Shown: one piece after another, positions 1 to 7,057 of the stretch
Layout of the letters: every line of letters starts with the position of its first letter
Numbering within the stretch: the first letter of the stretch is position 1
Source of the DNA: Belnapia moabensis DSM 16746
GTDB lineage: Bacteria > Pseudomonadota > Alphaproteobacteria > Acetobacterales > Acetobacteraceae
Assembly: GCF_000745835.1 (NCBI RefSeq)
Contig: NZ_JQKB01000020.1
Coordinates: 29,503-93,502, forward strand
DNA length: 64,000 nt
Direction of reading: 5' to 3'
Program-made: the position numbers and the translations under genes
Notes under the pieces: model-generated
The model's input: the letters and a program-made list of their open reading frames with translations, nothing else
Told to the model about the DNA's origin: nothing
Database searches by the model: none

Positions 1-253
1 CGGCTGCCGCCTGCTGCTGGCCGACCAGCCCCTGCTCGCCGATCCGCGCGAGGCCGAGGTCGCCGCCCGCGGCGTCGCCGGCATCGCCACGCTGCTGGAA
101 GCCGCGGACGACCTCGGCCTCCACCTCCTCGCCTGCGAGGCCGGCCTCCGCACCGAGGGGCTGGACTCGGTACCCCTCCGCCCTTCCGTCACCATCGCCG
201 GCATCGCCAGCTTCCTCGCCGCCATCGGCGACGGGCAAATGGCCACGCTGTAA
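1..253 (+). CDS. DsrE/DsrF-like family protein (C-terminal fragment)
   Basis: An open frame enters from the left edge and ends at TAA 251-253; the start lies outside the window. The 83 visible residues contain a helix of the form GVAGIATLLEAADDLG followed by LACEAGLRTEGL and a final hydrophobic stretch around TIAGIASFL. This order (helix, a cysteine in an ACE-type strand, hydrophobic C-terminus) is that of DsrE/DsrF-like and peroxiredoxin-like sulfur-relay proteins, where the cysteine can carry persulfide sulfur. Without the N-terminal half the family call is tentative and no substrate can be named. Confidence 0.5.
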   Translation, partial: GCRLLLADQPLLADPREAEVAARGVAGIATLLEAADDLGLHLLACEAGLRTEGLDSVPLRPSVTIAGIASFLAAIGDGQMATL

Positions 254-294
254 GCTTGACCTATGGCCCCGCGGCTTGGCATCCCCTCCGGGTG

Positions 295-1218
295 ATGCAT
301 CCCCGCCCCATTCTCCTGCTCTGCCTGGCCCTCGCCGCGCCGGCCGCCCATGCGCAGAGCAGCCTCGGCCAGCAGGGCAACCTGCCGCCGCCTCGTGCCG
401 CCGCCCCGTCCGCAGCTCCGGCCGCCCAGGCGCCGCAGCAGCAACCGGCACCCGCCCGGCCGGCCCCGGCGAAGCCGCCCCAGGCCCCATCGGCGCCCCG
501 CCCTGCCGCCCCGCCACGTCCGGCTCAGGCGCCCCCCACCCCGGCGGCACCCACCCAGGCCACACCAGCCCGCCCGCCCGCCGCCCAGGCCACCCCGACG
601 GTTCAGCCCCGCCCCGGCACCACCGCCACCCGCCCGGCGACGCCACCCGGCCAGGCCCAACCGCCGCAGCAGCGCCGCCGCAATGCCCCGGCCGCCGCAG
701 CCGCCGGCGCTGCGGCGGGTGCCGCCGCCGTCGCCATCGCACCTCCTGCCCCGGCTGCCCCACCGCCACCGCCCGCCCCCACGGTCGGCTCCGATACCGG
801 CCGCCCGCTGCCCCGCTTCGCCGCCCTCGGCTCCAACCAGGTCAATCTCCGCATCGGCCCAGACCTGCGCTTCCGCATCGACTGGACCTATCAGCGCAAG
901 GACCTGCCGGTGCAGATCATCGAGGAGCACCAGGTCTGGCGCCGCATCCGCGACCCGGAGGGCACCGAAGGCTGGGTCCAGCGCCCCCTGCTCACCTCCC
1001 GCCGCAGCTTCATCGTCCAGGGCGAGGAGCGGACCCTGCGCCGCCGCCCCGACAGCCAAGCCGAGGCCGTCGCCCATCTCCGCCCCGGCGTCATCGGCAG
1101 CCTCCGCCGCTGCGAGGCCGGCAGCGCCTGGTGCGAGGCCCGCATCGGCGACTACAGCGGCTGGATCAAGCGCAGCGAGATCTGGGGCGTGACGCCGGAC
1201 GAGGTCATCGGCGACTGA
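295..1218 (+). CDS. Exported SH3-domain protein with Pro/Ala-rich linker
   Basis: About 307 residues. I place the start at ATG 295 because it begins directly with a signal peptide (MHPRP, then a Leu/Ala core ending AHAQ); the same frame is open back to 256. Residues about 22-165 are a low-complexity Pro/Ala/Gln linker of the kind that spans the periplasm or cell wall. The C-terminal 130 residues hold two bacterial SH3-like repeats (VNLRIGPDLRF... and RTLRRRPDSQA...WIKRSEIWG), the COG3807/SH3_4 arrangement. The likely role is binding cell-wall material or a partner in the periplasm. No enzymatic motif is seen. Confidence 0.75.
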   Translation: MHPRPILLLCLALAAPAAHAQSSLGQQGNLPPPRAAAPSAAPAAQAPQQQPAPARPAPAKPPQAPSAPRPAAPPRPAQAPPTPAAPTQATPARPPAAQATPTVQPRPGTTATRPATPPGQAQPPQQRRRNAPAAAAAGAAAGAAAVAIAPPAPAAPPPPPAPTVGSDTGRPLPRFAALGSNQVNLRIGPDLRFRIDWTYQRKDLPVQIIEEHQVWRRIRDPEGTEGWVQRPLLTSRRSFIVQGEERTLRRRPDSQAEAVAHLRPGVIGSLRRCEAGSAWCEARIGDYSGWIKRSEIWGVTPDEVIGD

Positions 1219-1285
1219 AAATTGCGGGCAGCCGTCCCCGGGCCGCATCCGCTTCGGCTGCGCCCGCGGAAGCGGCCCTGGCCTG

Positions 1286-1303
1286 TTTGCTCGACCGAGC
1301 AAA
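1286..1303. promoter_or_regulatory. 18-bp perfect palindrome upstream of the nitrile hydratase-type operon
   Basis: TTTGCTCG and CGAGCAAA are perfect 8-base inverted arms around a 2-base centre. The loop is too small for a good RNA hairpin, so a dimeric repressor or activator site is more likely. A further TTTGCTC half-copy lies at 1337-1343, 13 bases before the ATG at 1356. The sites sit 50-70 bases upstream of the first subunit gene. No regulator gene is adjacent, so the protein that binds is unknown. Confidence 0.5.
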
Positions 1304-1312
1304 TTACCCTTC

Positions 1313-1330
1313 CCGGGTGTTTCCACCCGG
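1313..1330 (+). terminator. Short hairpin between the SH3 gene and the nitrile hydratase-type operon
   Basis: CCGGGTG (1313-1319) pairs perfectly with CACCCGG (1324-1330) across a TTTC loop. It lies 95 bases after the SH3-gene stop. There is no T tract, so it may be a weak terminator or a leader structure of the downstream operon. Confidence 0.3.
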
Positions 1331-1355
1331 CCTGGGTTTGCTCTAGCCTCCCCAT

Positions 1356-1646
1356 ATGAGCGACGCCCCCACCCCCGCGATCCACGACCTCGGCGGCGCC
1401 AGCCGCTACCGCTGCTCCCCGGTCGAGCGCGACGAGGCGCCGCCCGACGAGTTCGGCAAGCGGGTGGATGCCATCCGCCAGATCCTCGCCCAAAAGGGCT
1501 TCATGACCGTCGACGAGCTCCGCCGCGGCATCGAGAGCATCCCCGAGGAAGAGTATTTCGCCCTGACCTATTACGAGCGCTGGCTGACCTCGATCAGCAA
1601 CCTCATGGTCGAGAAGGGCATCATCCCGGCGGAGGAGCTGCGGTGA
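1356..1646 (+). CDS. Nitrile hydratase/thiocyanate hydrolase small subunit (beta N-terminal half)
   Basis: A 96-residue protein resembling the N-terminal helical half of nitrile hydratase beta (around residues 28-90: DEFGKRVDAIRQIL..., EEEYFALTYYERWLTSISNLMVEKG, then IIPAEELR). In ordinary nitrile hydratases this region is fused to an SH3-like C-terminal half. Here the fused form is split and the next gene carries the second half, overlapping by 4 nt (ATG 1643 inside the stop region). Thiocyanate hydrolase and the toyocamycin-type nitrile hydratase share this three-polypeptide layout. The protein should pack against the metal subunit (1948-2550) and form part of the substrate channel. The substrate cannot be decided from sequence. 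Confidence 0.8.
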   Translation: MSDAPTPAIHDLGGASRYRCSPVERDEAPPDEFGKRVDAIRQILAQKGFMTVDELRRGIESIPEEEYFALTYYERWLTSISNLMVEKGIIPAEELR

Positions 1647-1951
1647 CCGCCACCTTCGCCCCCGGCGCCCGCATCCGCATCAGGGACGACTGGCCCGAGC
1701 GCCGCGGCCCCTGCCATATCCGCACGCCGCACTACCTCCGCGGCCGCGAGGGCACCATCCAGGCCGTGCTTGGCGAATTCCCCAACCCCGAGGATCTCGC
1801 CTTCGCCCGCCCGGCCCCGCGCCGCACGCTCTACCACGTCCTTTTCGAGCAGCCGCCGATCTGGGCCGAGGGCGAGGCCGGCGACAGCCTCCTCGTCGAG
1901 ATCTTCGAGCACTGGCTCGAGCCCGCAACCCCAGCGCAGGAGGCCGCATGA
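1643..1951 (+). CDS. Nitrile hydratase/thiocyanate hydrolase subunit (beta C-terminal, SH3-like half)
   Basis: A 102-residue protein matching the SH3-like C-terminal half of nitrile hydratase beta: FAPGARIRIRDDWP, then HIRTPHYLRGREGTI, then TLYHVLFEQPPIW and LLVEIFEHWLEP. The RTPxYxRGRxGxI motif and the final W-xLEP are family hallmarks. It overlaps the preceding and following genes by 4 nt each, so the three subunits are probably made by coupled translation in equal amounts. Nitrile hydratase activators (P14K/NhlE-type) are related to this fold, but the position between the N-half and metal-subunit genes argues for a structural subunit. Confidence 0.8.
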   Translation: MTATFAPGARIRIRDDWPERRGPCHIRTPHYLRGREGTIQAVLGEFPNPEDLAFARPAPRRTLYHVLFEQPPIWAEGEAGDSLLVEIFEHWLEPATPAQEAA

Positions 1952-2550
1952 GCGCGCCCGCCCGCCCCGAATCCCTCGCCCTCCTGGACAAGTTCGTCGC
2001 CGCCCTTGCCACCCGCGGCCTCGTCACCGAGCAGGAGATCGCCGACCGCCAGGCCAGCACCGACCGCGCCAGCCCGGAGATCGGCGCCCGGATGGTCGCC
2101 CGCGCCTGGCTCGATGAGGGCTACCGCCGCCTCCTGCTCGCCAACGGCGCCGCGGCAGCGGAGCAGATGGGCGTCTCCATGGCCGGCGCCCCGCCCCTCG
2201 GCGTGCTCGAGGACCGCCCCGGCCTGCACCATCTCGTCGTCTGCACCCTCTGCAGCTGTTACCCCCGCGCCGTGCTCGGCTACCCGCCGCACTGGTACAA
2301 ATCCTTCGAATACCGCGCCCGCGCCGTCCGCGAGCCACGCGCCGTCCTTGCCGAATGGGGCACCACCCTGCCGCCGGCCACGCAGATCCGCGTCGTCGAC
2401 AGCACCGCCGACTACCGCTGGATGGTACTGCCGATGCGCCCACCCGGCACCGAGGGCTGGAGCGAGGACCAGCTCACCGCCATCGTCACGCGCGATGCAC
2501 TGGTCGGCGTCGCGCTGCCACGGCTTCCGGTCGCCGCCGCCGCCGAGTAG
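1948..2550 (+). CDS. Nitrile hydratase alpha / thiocyanate hydrolase gamma, metal-binding subunit
   Basis: A 200-residue protein carrying the metal-claw motif VCTLCSC at residues 98-104 (C99, C102, C104). In this family these cysteines hold a non-corrin cobalt or non-heme iron, and two are oxidised after translation. Threonine between the first two cysteines is the pattern usually seen in cobalt enzymes; iron enzymes usually have serine. Downstream are YKSFEYRARAVREPRAVL and the conserved RPPGTEGWSEDQL segment. The reaction would be hydration of a nitrile to an amide, or hydrolysis of thiocyanate to carbonyl sulfide and ammonia. No activator, cobalt permease or amidase gene is adjacent; an MFS transporter follows after 39 bases. 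Confidence 0.85.
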   Translation: MSAPARPESLALLDKFVAALATRGLVTEQEIADRQASTDRASPEIGARMVARAWLDEGYRRLLLANGAAAAEQMGVSMAGAPPLGVLEDRPGLHHLVVCTLCSCYPRAVLGYPPHWYKSFEYRARAVREPRAVLAEWGTTLPPATQIRVVDSTADYRWMVLPMRPPGTEGWSEDQLTAIVTRDALVGVALPRLPVAAAAE

Positions 2551-2589
2551 CCTGCTCCCCGAGGAAACACCGGGGGACCAGGAAACGGG

Positions 2590-3921
2590 ATGACGCCGCA
2601 GGACGGACTGCCGCAGCCGCGGCGCAGCCTGGCGGCGATCGCCATCCTTCTTTCCATCCTGGTCACCGTCCTCGACACTTCGATGATCAACGTGGCGCTG
2701 CCGGCGATCGCCCGCGATCTCGGCGTCGCCCCGGCCAGCGTCATCTGGCTCAGCAACGGCTACCAGCTCGTCGTCGTGGCGACGCTGATCTCCTTCGCCT
2801 CGCTCGCCGAGATCATCGGCTTCCGCCGCGTCTACCTCGCCGGCTTCGTGCTCTATGTCTGCGCCTCGCTGGCCTGCGCCCTCGCCCCCTCCTTCCCGGC
2901 GCTGTTGGCGGCGCGGGTGGTGCAGGGCATCGGCGCCTCCGCGGTGATGGCGCTGACCGCCGGCCTCATCCGCTACACCTATCCGGGCAGCCAGCTCGGC
3001 CGCGCCATCGGCTTCAACACCCTGACCGTGGCGCTGGCCGGGGCGATCGGCCCGACCCTCGGCTCCACCATCCTCGCCCTCGGTCCCTGGCCCTGGCTCT
3101 TCGCCGTAGGCGTGCCGCTCGGCCTCGCCGCCACCATCCTCGGCGGCCTGACCCTGCCCGAGACGCCCCGCGCCCATCGCCGCTTCGATGCCGTGGCGGC
3201 CGGCCTCGCGGCGCTGGGCTTCGGCCTGCTTTTCCTCGGCATCGACCTCGCCTTCGCCCTGCCCTGGGCCGGCGCAGTCCTGATGGCAGGCGGCATAGCT
3301 GCCGGCACCGCCCTGATCCGGCGCGATTTCACACGCCCTGCGCCGCTCCTGCCGCTCGATCTTTTGCGCCTGCCGCCCATCGCCATCTCCGCCCTCGCCT
3401 CGGTCTGCGCCTTCGCCGCCTGGTCGCTGGGCTTCGTCTCCCTGCCCTTCCACTTCATCGCCAACGGGCACGACCAGGCGACAACCGGCTTCATGATGAC
3501 GCCCTGGCCCGTCGCCCTGGCCGTCGCCGCCCCGCTCGCCGGCCGCCTCTCCGACCGCCTGCCAACCGCCCTTCTCTGCATGCTGGGCGGCGGCACGCTC
3601 GCCGTCGCGCTCGGCCTGGTGATCGCCCTCCCCGGCGCCGCGCCGGTGGTGATGCTTGGCCTCGCGGTCGGGCTCGGGGGCTTCGGCTTCGGCTTCTTCC
3701 AGACGCCGAACAACCGTACCATGCTCTCCGCCGCCCCCAAGGCCCGCAGCGGCGGCGCGGGCGGCATGCAGGCGACAGCGCGGCTGCTCGGCCAGACCAT
3801 CGGCACCACCCTCACCGCCCTGATCTTCCAGATGGGCGGCGGGCCGAAGCTGGCGATGGCGGCCGGCGCCGGCTTCGCCCTCGCCGCCGCCGGCATCAGC
3901 ATGCTGCGACGGAAAATCTGA
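2590..3921 (+). CDS. MFS drug/metabolite exporter, DHA2-like
   Basis: A 443-residue, very hydrophobic protein with the layout of a 12-14 helix major facilitator. The first helix contains VTVLDTSMINVALPAIARDLG, the D-x-x-x-N-x-A-L-P signature of the EmrB/QacA (DHA2) branch. LAEIIGFRRVYLAG is the loop 2-3 motif A region, and GAIGPTLGSTIL resembles antiporter motif C in helix 5. At 443 residues it is shorter than most 14-helix DHA2 proteins. It starts 39 bases after the nitrile hydratase-type operon and may be co-transcribed, so export or uptake of a related small molecule is possible. The substrate cannot be told from sequence. Confidence 0.85.
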   Translation: MTPQDGLPQPRRSLAAIAILLSILVTVLDTSMINVALPAIARDLGVAPASVIWLSNGYQLVVVATLISFASLAEIIGFRRVYLAGFVLYVCASLACALAPSFPALLAARVVQGIGASAVMALTAGLIRYTYPGSQLGRAIGFNTLTVALAGAIGPTLGSTILALGPWPWLFAVGVPLGLAATILGGLTLPETPRAHRRFDAVAAGLAALGFGLLFLGIDLAFALPWAGAVLMAGGIAAGTALIRRDFTRPAPLLPLDLLRLPPIAISALASVCAFAAWSLGFVSLPFHFIANGHDQATTGFMMTPWPVALAVAAPLAGRLSDRLPTALLCMLGGGTLAVALGLVIALPGAAPVVMLGLAVGLGGFGFGFFQTPNNRTMLSAAPKARSGGAGGMQATARLLGQTIGTTLTALIFQMGGGPKLAMAAGAGFALAAAGISMLRRKI

Positions 3922-4000
3922 GGCCGATTCATTCCGTTACGAAACCTGGGCTTGCGATCTCGCGTTGCGCCGCAACCGAACTACGGAGGTTGAGCTTGCC

Positions 4001-4570
4001 ATGACCGCCTTCACCCGGCGTTCCCTCTCCGGCCTGTTGCTGGCCGGCGCCGCCACCGGCACCCTTGCTGCCCCGCGCCCGGCCGCGGCCGAGACGCAGC
4101 GCGAGATCGACGCCGATGTCGCCGCCGCCCTGGTCCGCCTGCGCGCCCTGCCGCAGAGCCAGGACCTGCTGCGGAAGGCCCATGCCACGCTGATCTTCCC
4201 GCGCATCATCAGCGGCGGCTTCATCGTCGGCGGCCAGTACGGCCAGGGCGCGCTGGTGCGCGGCGAGCGGACTGAGGGCTACTACTCCATCGCCGGCCTC
4301 TCGCTCGGCTTCCTCGCCGGCGCGCAATCCGCCGGCCTCGCCATGTTTTTCATGACGGAGCAGGCCGCCGCCACGTTGCGCCGCCGCGACGGCTGGGAGA
4401 TCGGCACCGGCCCGACCGTGGTCGCTCTCGACCGCGGCCTGCAGGCCAATGCCTCCTCCACCACGCTGACCGAGCCGGTCTACGCCATCACCTTCAACCA
4501 GGAAGGGCTGATGGCCGCGCTGGCGCTGAACGGCACCAAGATCACCCGCATCACCCCCCAAGCCGGGTGA
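4001..4570 (+). CDS. YSC84/SYLF-like exported lipid-binding protein
   Basis: A 189-residue protein. I choose ATG 4001 over 3965 because GGAGGT lies at 3985-3990 with good spacing and the new N-terminus is a signal sequence (TRRSLSGLLLAGAATG, possibly Tat-type because of the RR pair). The mature part follows the Ysc84 pattern: LRKAHATLIFPRIISGGFIVGGQYGQGALV, then YYSIAGLSLGFLAGAQS, and EPVYAITFNQEGLMAAL. Proteins of this family bind lipids or phosphoinositides in eukaryotes; in bacteria they are periplasmic or outer-membrane associated with unclear function. It stands alone, convergent with the binding protein gene at 4588. Confidence 0.8.
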   Translation: MTAFTRRSLSGLLLAGAATGTLAAPRPAAAETQREIDADVAAALVRLRALPQSQDLLRKAHATLIFPRIISGGFIVGGQYGQGALVRGERTEGYYSIAGLSLGFLAGAQSAGLAMFFMTEQAAATLRRRDGWEIGTGPTVVALDRGLQANASSTTLTEPVYAITFNQEGLMAALALNGTKITRITPQAG

Positions 4571-4587
4571 TGCGGGTGGGGCGAAGG

Positions 4588-5796
4588 CTAGACCTTCGCC
4601 CCCTCGATGAGGCTGCCGAACCGCTCCCAGGTGCTGCCGGTCCACTTCTGCAGCTGCATCTGCCGGATCGGATGGAAGTTATCCGGCGCGGTGTTCACGA
4701 AAATCCCGGGGATCAGCGTCGGAATCTCAAGCGCCTTCAAGTTCGCCGCTTGGCGCATGATGTTCTCGCGGGCGAAGTTCCCCTCGCACTGCTTCAGCAC
4801 CTGCATCAGTGTCGTGGCAATGCCGAAGGCGAAGGGGAAGCTGCCGTCCTTCATGTCCCCGTCGGGGATGTATTTCTGCATGAAGGCCCGCCACTGGTTC
4901 ATCCCCGCATCATTGGCCCAGCCCGGATCGGTCGGGTCCTTCAGATAGGCCGAGGTGATGATGCCGACGCCGCGCTCCGGCCCCGCCGGCTCCATCACTG
5001 TGCCGACCGAGATGGAAACATTGGTGAGGTAGTGCAGCGGCTTCCAGCCGAGATCGGCCACGCGGCGAATGGTCTGCGCAGCGAATTTCGGCGTCGCCGC
5101 CGTTAGCAGCACATCCGCCCCGCTCGCCTGGAGCGAGACCACCTGGCTGTCGATCGTCGGGTCCGTCGCCTCGTAGGAGACTGGCTTGACGATGCTGTCG
5201 TAGCGCGCGCCGAGGACGTCCTTGACGCCGGTGACGTAGTCCTTGCCGAAATCGTCGTTCTGGTAGAGCAGCGCCAGCTTGGCGTTCGGCTTCTGCTCCA
5301 GCATGTGCTTCATGTAGATCTGCGCCTCGGTCCGGTAGCTCGGCTGCCAGCCCATCGTCCAAGGCGTGTCCTGGAAGTTCCCCCACTTGTCCGCGCCGGT
5401 GGAGAGGAAAAGGTGCGGCACCTTGCGCTGGTTGACGTAGCGCAGGATGGCGCTGTTGCTGGCCGTGCCGAGCGTGTTGAACAGGAAGGCCACCTTGTCC
5501 TGCTCGACCAGGCGCCGCACCTGCTCCACCGTCTTCGGCGGGCTGTAGCCGTCGTCATAGGTGATGAAATTGATCTTCCGCCCGGCGATGCCGCCCTGCT
5601 CGTTGATCATCCTGAAGAAATGCTGGTGCGAGCGGCCGATGCTGCCATAGGCGCTCGCTGGCCCGCTATAGGGCATGGTGTTGCCGATGCGGATCTCGCT
5701 GGCGGTGACGCCGGGCGTCTCCTGCGCGCGGGCGATGGCGGGGGCAGCAAGCGCTGCGGCACCCGCCGCAAGCAGATGGCGTCGCGTCGGCATCAT
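4588..5796 (-). CDS. Branched-chain amino-acid type ABC substrate-binding protein, copy 1
   Basis: 402 residues, a LivK/Peripla_BP_6 family member. A Tat-type signal peptide (PTRRHLLAAGAAALAAPAIARAQ) is followed by IRIGNTMPYSGPASAYG, the usual first strand and ligand loop of the family. The start is ATG 5796 (a second ATG follows at once), preceded by an AGGGAG-type ribosome site. It is the last of three tandem paralogs (with 5824-7032 and 7058-8263), separated by 24-30 bases, all downstream of livG-F-H-M on the same strand. The aligned ligand region differs from the other two copies, which suggests different substrates feeding one permease. The family also takes up aromatic acids, amides and urea, so the ligand is not known. 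Confidence 0.85.
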   Translation of the reverse strand: MMPTRRHLLAAGAAALAAPAIARAQETPGVTASEIRIGNTMPYSGPASAYGSIGRSHQHFFRMINEQGGIAGRKINFITYDDGYSPPKTVEQVRRLVEQDKVAFLFNTLGTASNSAILRYVNQRKVPHLFLSTGADKWGNFQDTPWTMGWQPSYRTEAQIYMKHMLEQKPNAKLALLYQNDDFGKDYVTGVKDVLGARYDSIVKPVSYEATDPTIDSQVVSLQASGADVLLTAATPKFAAQTIRRVADLGWKPLHYLTNVSISVGTVMEPAGPERGVGIITSAYLKDPTDPGWANDAGMNQWRAFMQKYIPDGDMKDGSFPFAFGIATTLMQVLKQCEGNFARENIMRQAANLKALEIPTLIPGIFVNTAPDNFHPIRQMQLQKWTGSTWERFGSLIEGAKV

Positions 5797-5823
5797 GGCG
5801 TCTGTTCTCCCTGTTTCTTTCTT

Positions 5824-7032
5824 CTACACGCTCGCACCCTCGATCAGGCCGCCGAAGCGGACCCAGGATGCGCCGTCCCAGCGCTGCAACTGCATCTTCT
5901 GGATCGGTCGGTAGTCCTGCGGCCCGGTCTGCAGGGTGATGCCCGGCAGCAGCACCGGCAGCGCCACCTCCCGCAGCCCCGCCGCCTGGCGCAGGATGTT
6001 CTCGCGCGAGAAATTCCCCTCGCATTGCGTCAGCACCTGTCGCAGCGTGCAGCCGAGCCCGTAGCCATAGACCACGTTGGAGTCGTTGAGGTCCGCTTCC
6101 GGCATCCATTGCCGGACGAAGGCGCGGACCTCGTTCATCCCCGCATCCTCGCGCCAGGCCGCATCCCCCTGCTCCTTCAGGTAGCCCGAGGTGATGATGC
6201 CGACGCCCTTCTCCGCCCCCGCCGGTTGCATGACGGCGCCGACCGAGAGCGAGACATTGGTGAGGTAGCGCAGCGGCTGCCAGCCGATGTCGTGCACCTT
6301 GCGAATCGCCTGCGCTGCTGCCTTCGGCCCGAGCGCGATCATCAGCACATCCGCGCCGCTGCCCTGCAGCGAGAGGATCTGGCTGTCCGGCGTCGGGTCG
6401 GTGATCTCGAAGGAGGCGGTCTTTGTGCTCCTGTCGAAGCGCTCCGCCCCGATCACGTCGCGCAGGCCGGCGATGTAGTCCTTCCCGAAATCGTCGTTCT
6501 GGTAGACGATCGCCAGCCTGAAGTCGCGCCGCTCGGCGAGCAGATGCTTGGCATAGATCTGCGCCTCTGTCCGGTAGCTCGGCTGCCAGCCCATGGTCCA
6601 GGGGAAGTCCTGCCAGTTCCCCCATTTGTCGGCGCCCGTCGCGACGAAGAGCTGCGGCACCTTGCGCTGGTTGCAGTAGCGCTGAATGGCATTGTTCGTC
6701 GGTGTGCCAAGCGTGTTGAACAGGAAAGCGACCTTGTCCTGGTCGATCAGACGCCGCGCCTGCTCCACCGTCTTCGGCGGGCTGAAGCCGTCATCGTAGC
6801 TGAGGAAATTGATCTTGCGCCCGGCGAAGCTGGTGGTCTCGTTCAGCATCCGAACGAAGGCCTGCTCCGTCTTGCCGATCACCCCATAGGCACTGTTCGG
6901 CCCGCTATAGGGCATGATGTTGCCGATGCGGATTTCGCCGGCGGTGACGCCGACCGTCTCCTCCGCGCGGACAAGGGAGGGGGTTGCGAGCGCCCCCGCT
7001 GCTGCCGCCAGGATCTGCCTTCTGCCGAGCAT
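5824..7032 (-). CDS. Branched-chain amino-acid type ABC substrate-binding protein, copy 2
   Basis: 402 residues, paralogous over its whole length to the genes on either side. Shared blocks include IRIGNIMPYSGPNSAYG, GFSPPKTVEQARRLIDQDKVAFLFNTLGTPTN, ADKWGNWQDFPWTMGWQPSYRTEAQIYAKHLL and YQNDDFGKDYIAGL. The signal peptide is short and less typical (RRQILAAAAGALATPSLVRA). The mature protein should bind ligand in the periplasm and deliver it to LivH/LivM. Copies 1 and 3 use INEQGGIAGRKI or VNDQGGIAGKQV where this one has LNETTSFAGRKI, so the ligand-side sequence has diverged here. Confidence 0.85.
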   Translation of the reverse strand: MLGRRQILAAAAGALATPSLVRAEETVGVTAGEIRIGNIMPYSGPNSAYGVIGKTEQAFVRMLNETTSFAGRKINFLSYDDGFSPPKTVEQARRLIDQDKVAFLFNTLGTPTNNAIQRYCNQRKVPQLFVATGADKWGNWQDFPWTMGWQPSYRTEAQIYAKHLLAERRDFRLAIVYQNDDFGKDYIAGLRDVIGAERFDRSTKTASFEITDPTPDSQILSLQGSGADVLMIALGPKAAAQAIRKVHDIGWQPLRYLTNVSLSVGAVMQPAGAEKGVGIITSGYLKEQGDAAWREDAGMNEVRAFVRQWMPEADLNDSNVVYGYGLGCTLRQVLTQCEGNFSRENILRQAAGLREVALPVLLPGITLQTGPQDYRPIQKMQLQRWDGASWVRFGGLIEGASV

Positions 7033-7057
7033 CCCGCCTCCCTTTCCATGCTGGTCG

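Noticed and set aside
1831..3471. Long open frame on the minus strand (546 codons)
   Set aside because: It lies antisense across the hydratase subunits and MFS gene, reads as low-complexity Gly/Glu/Arg/Asp protein and has no family features; a GC-bias shadow.
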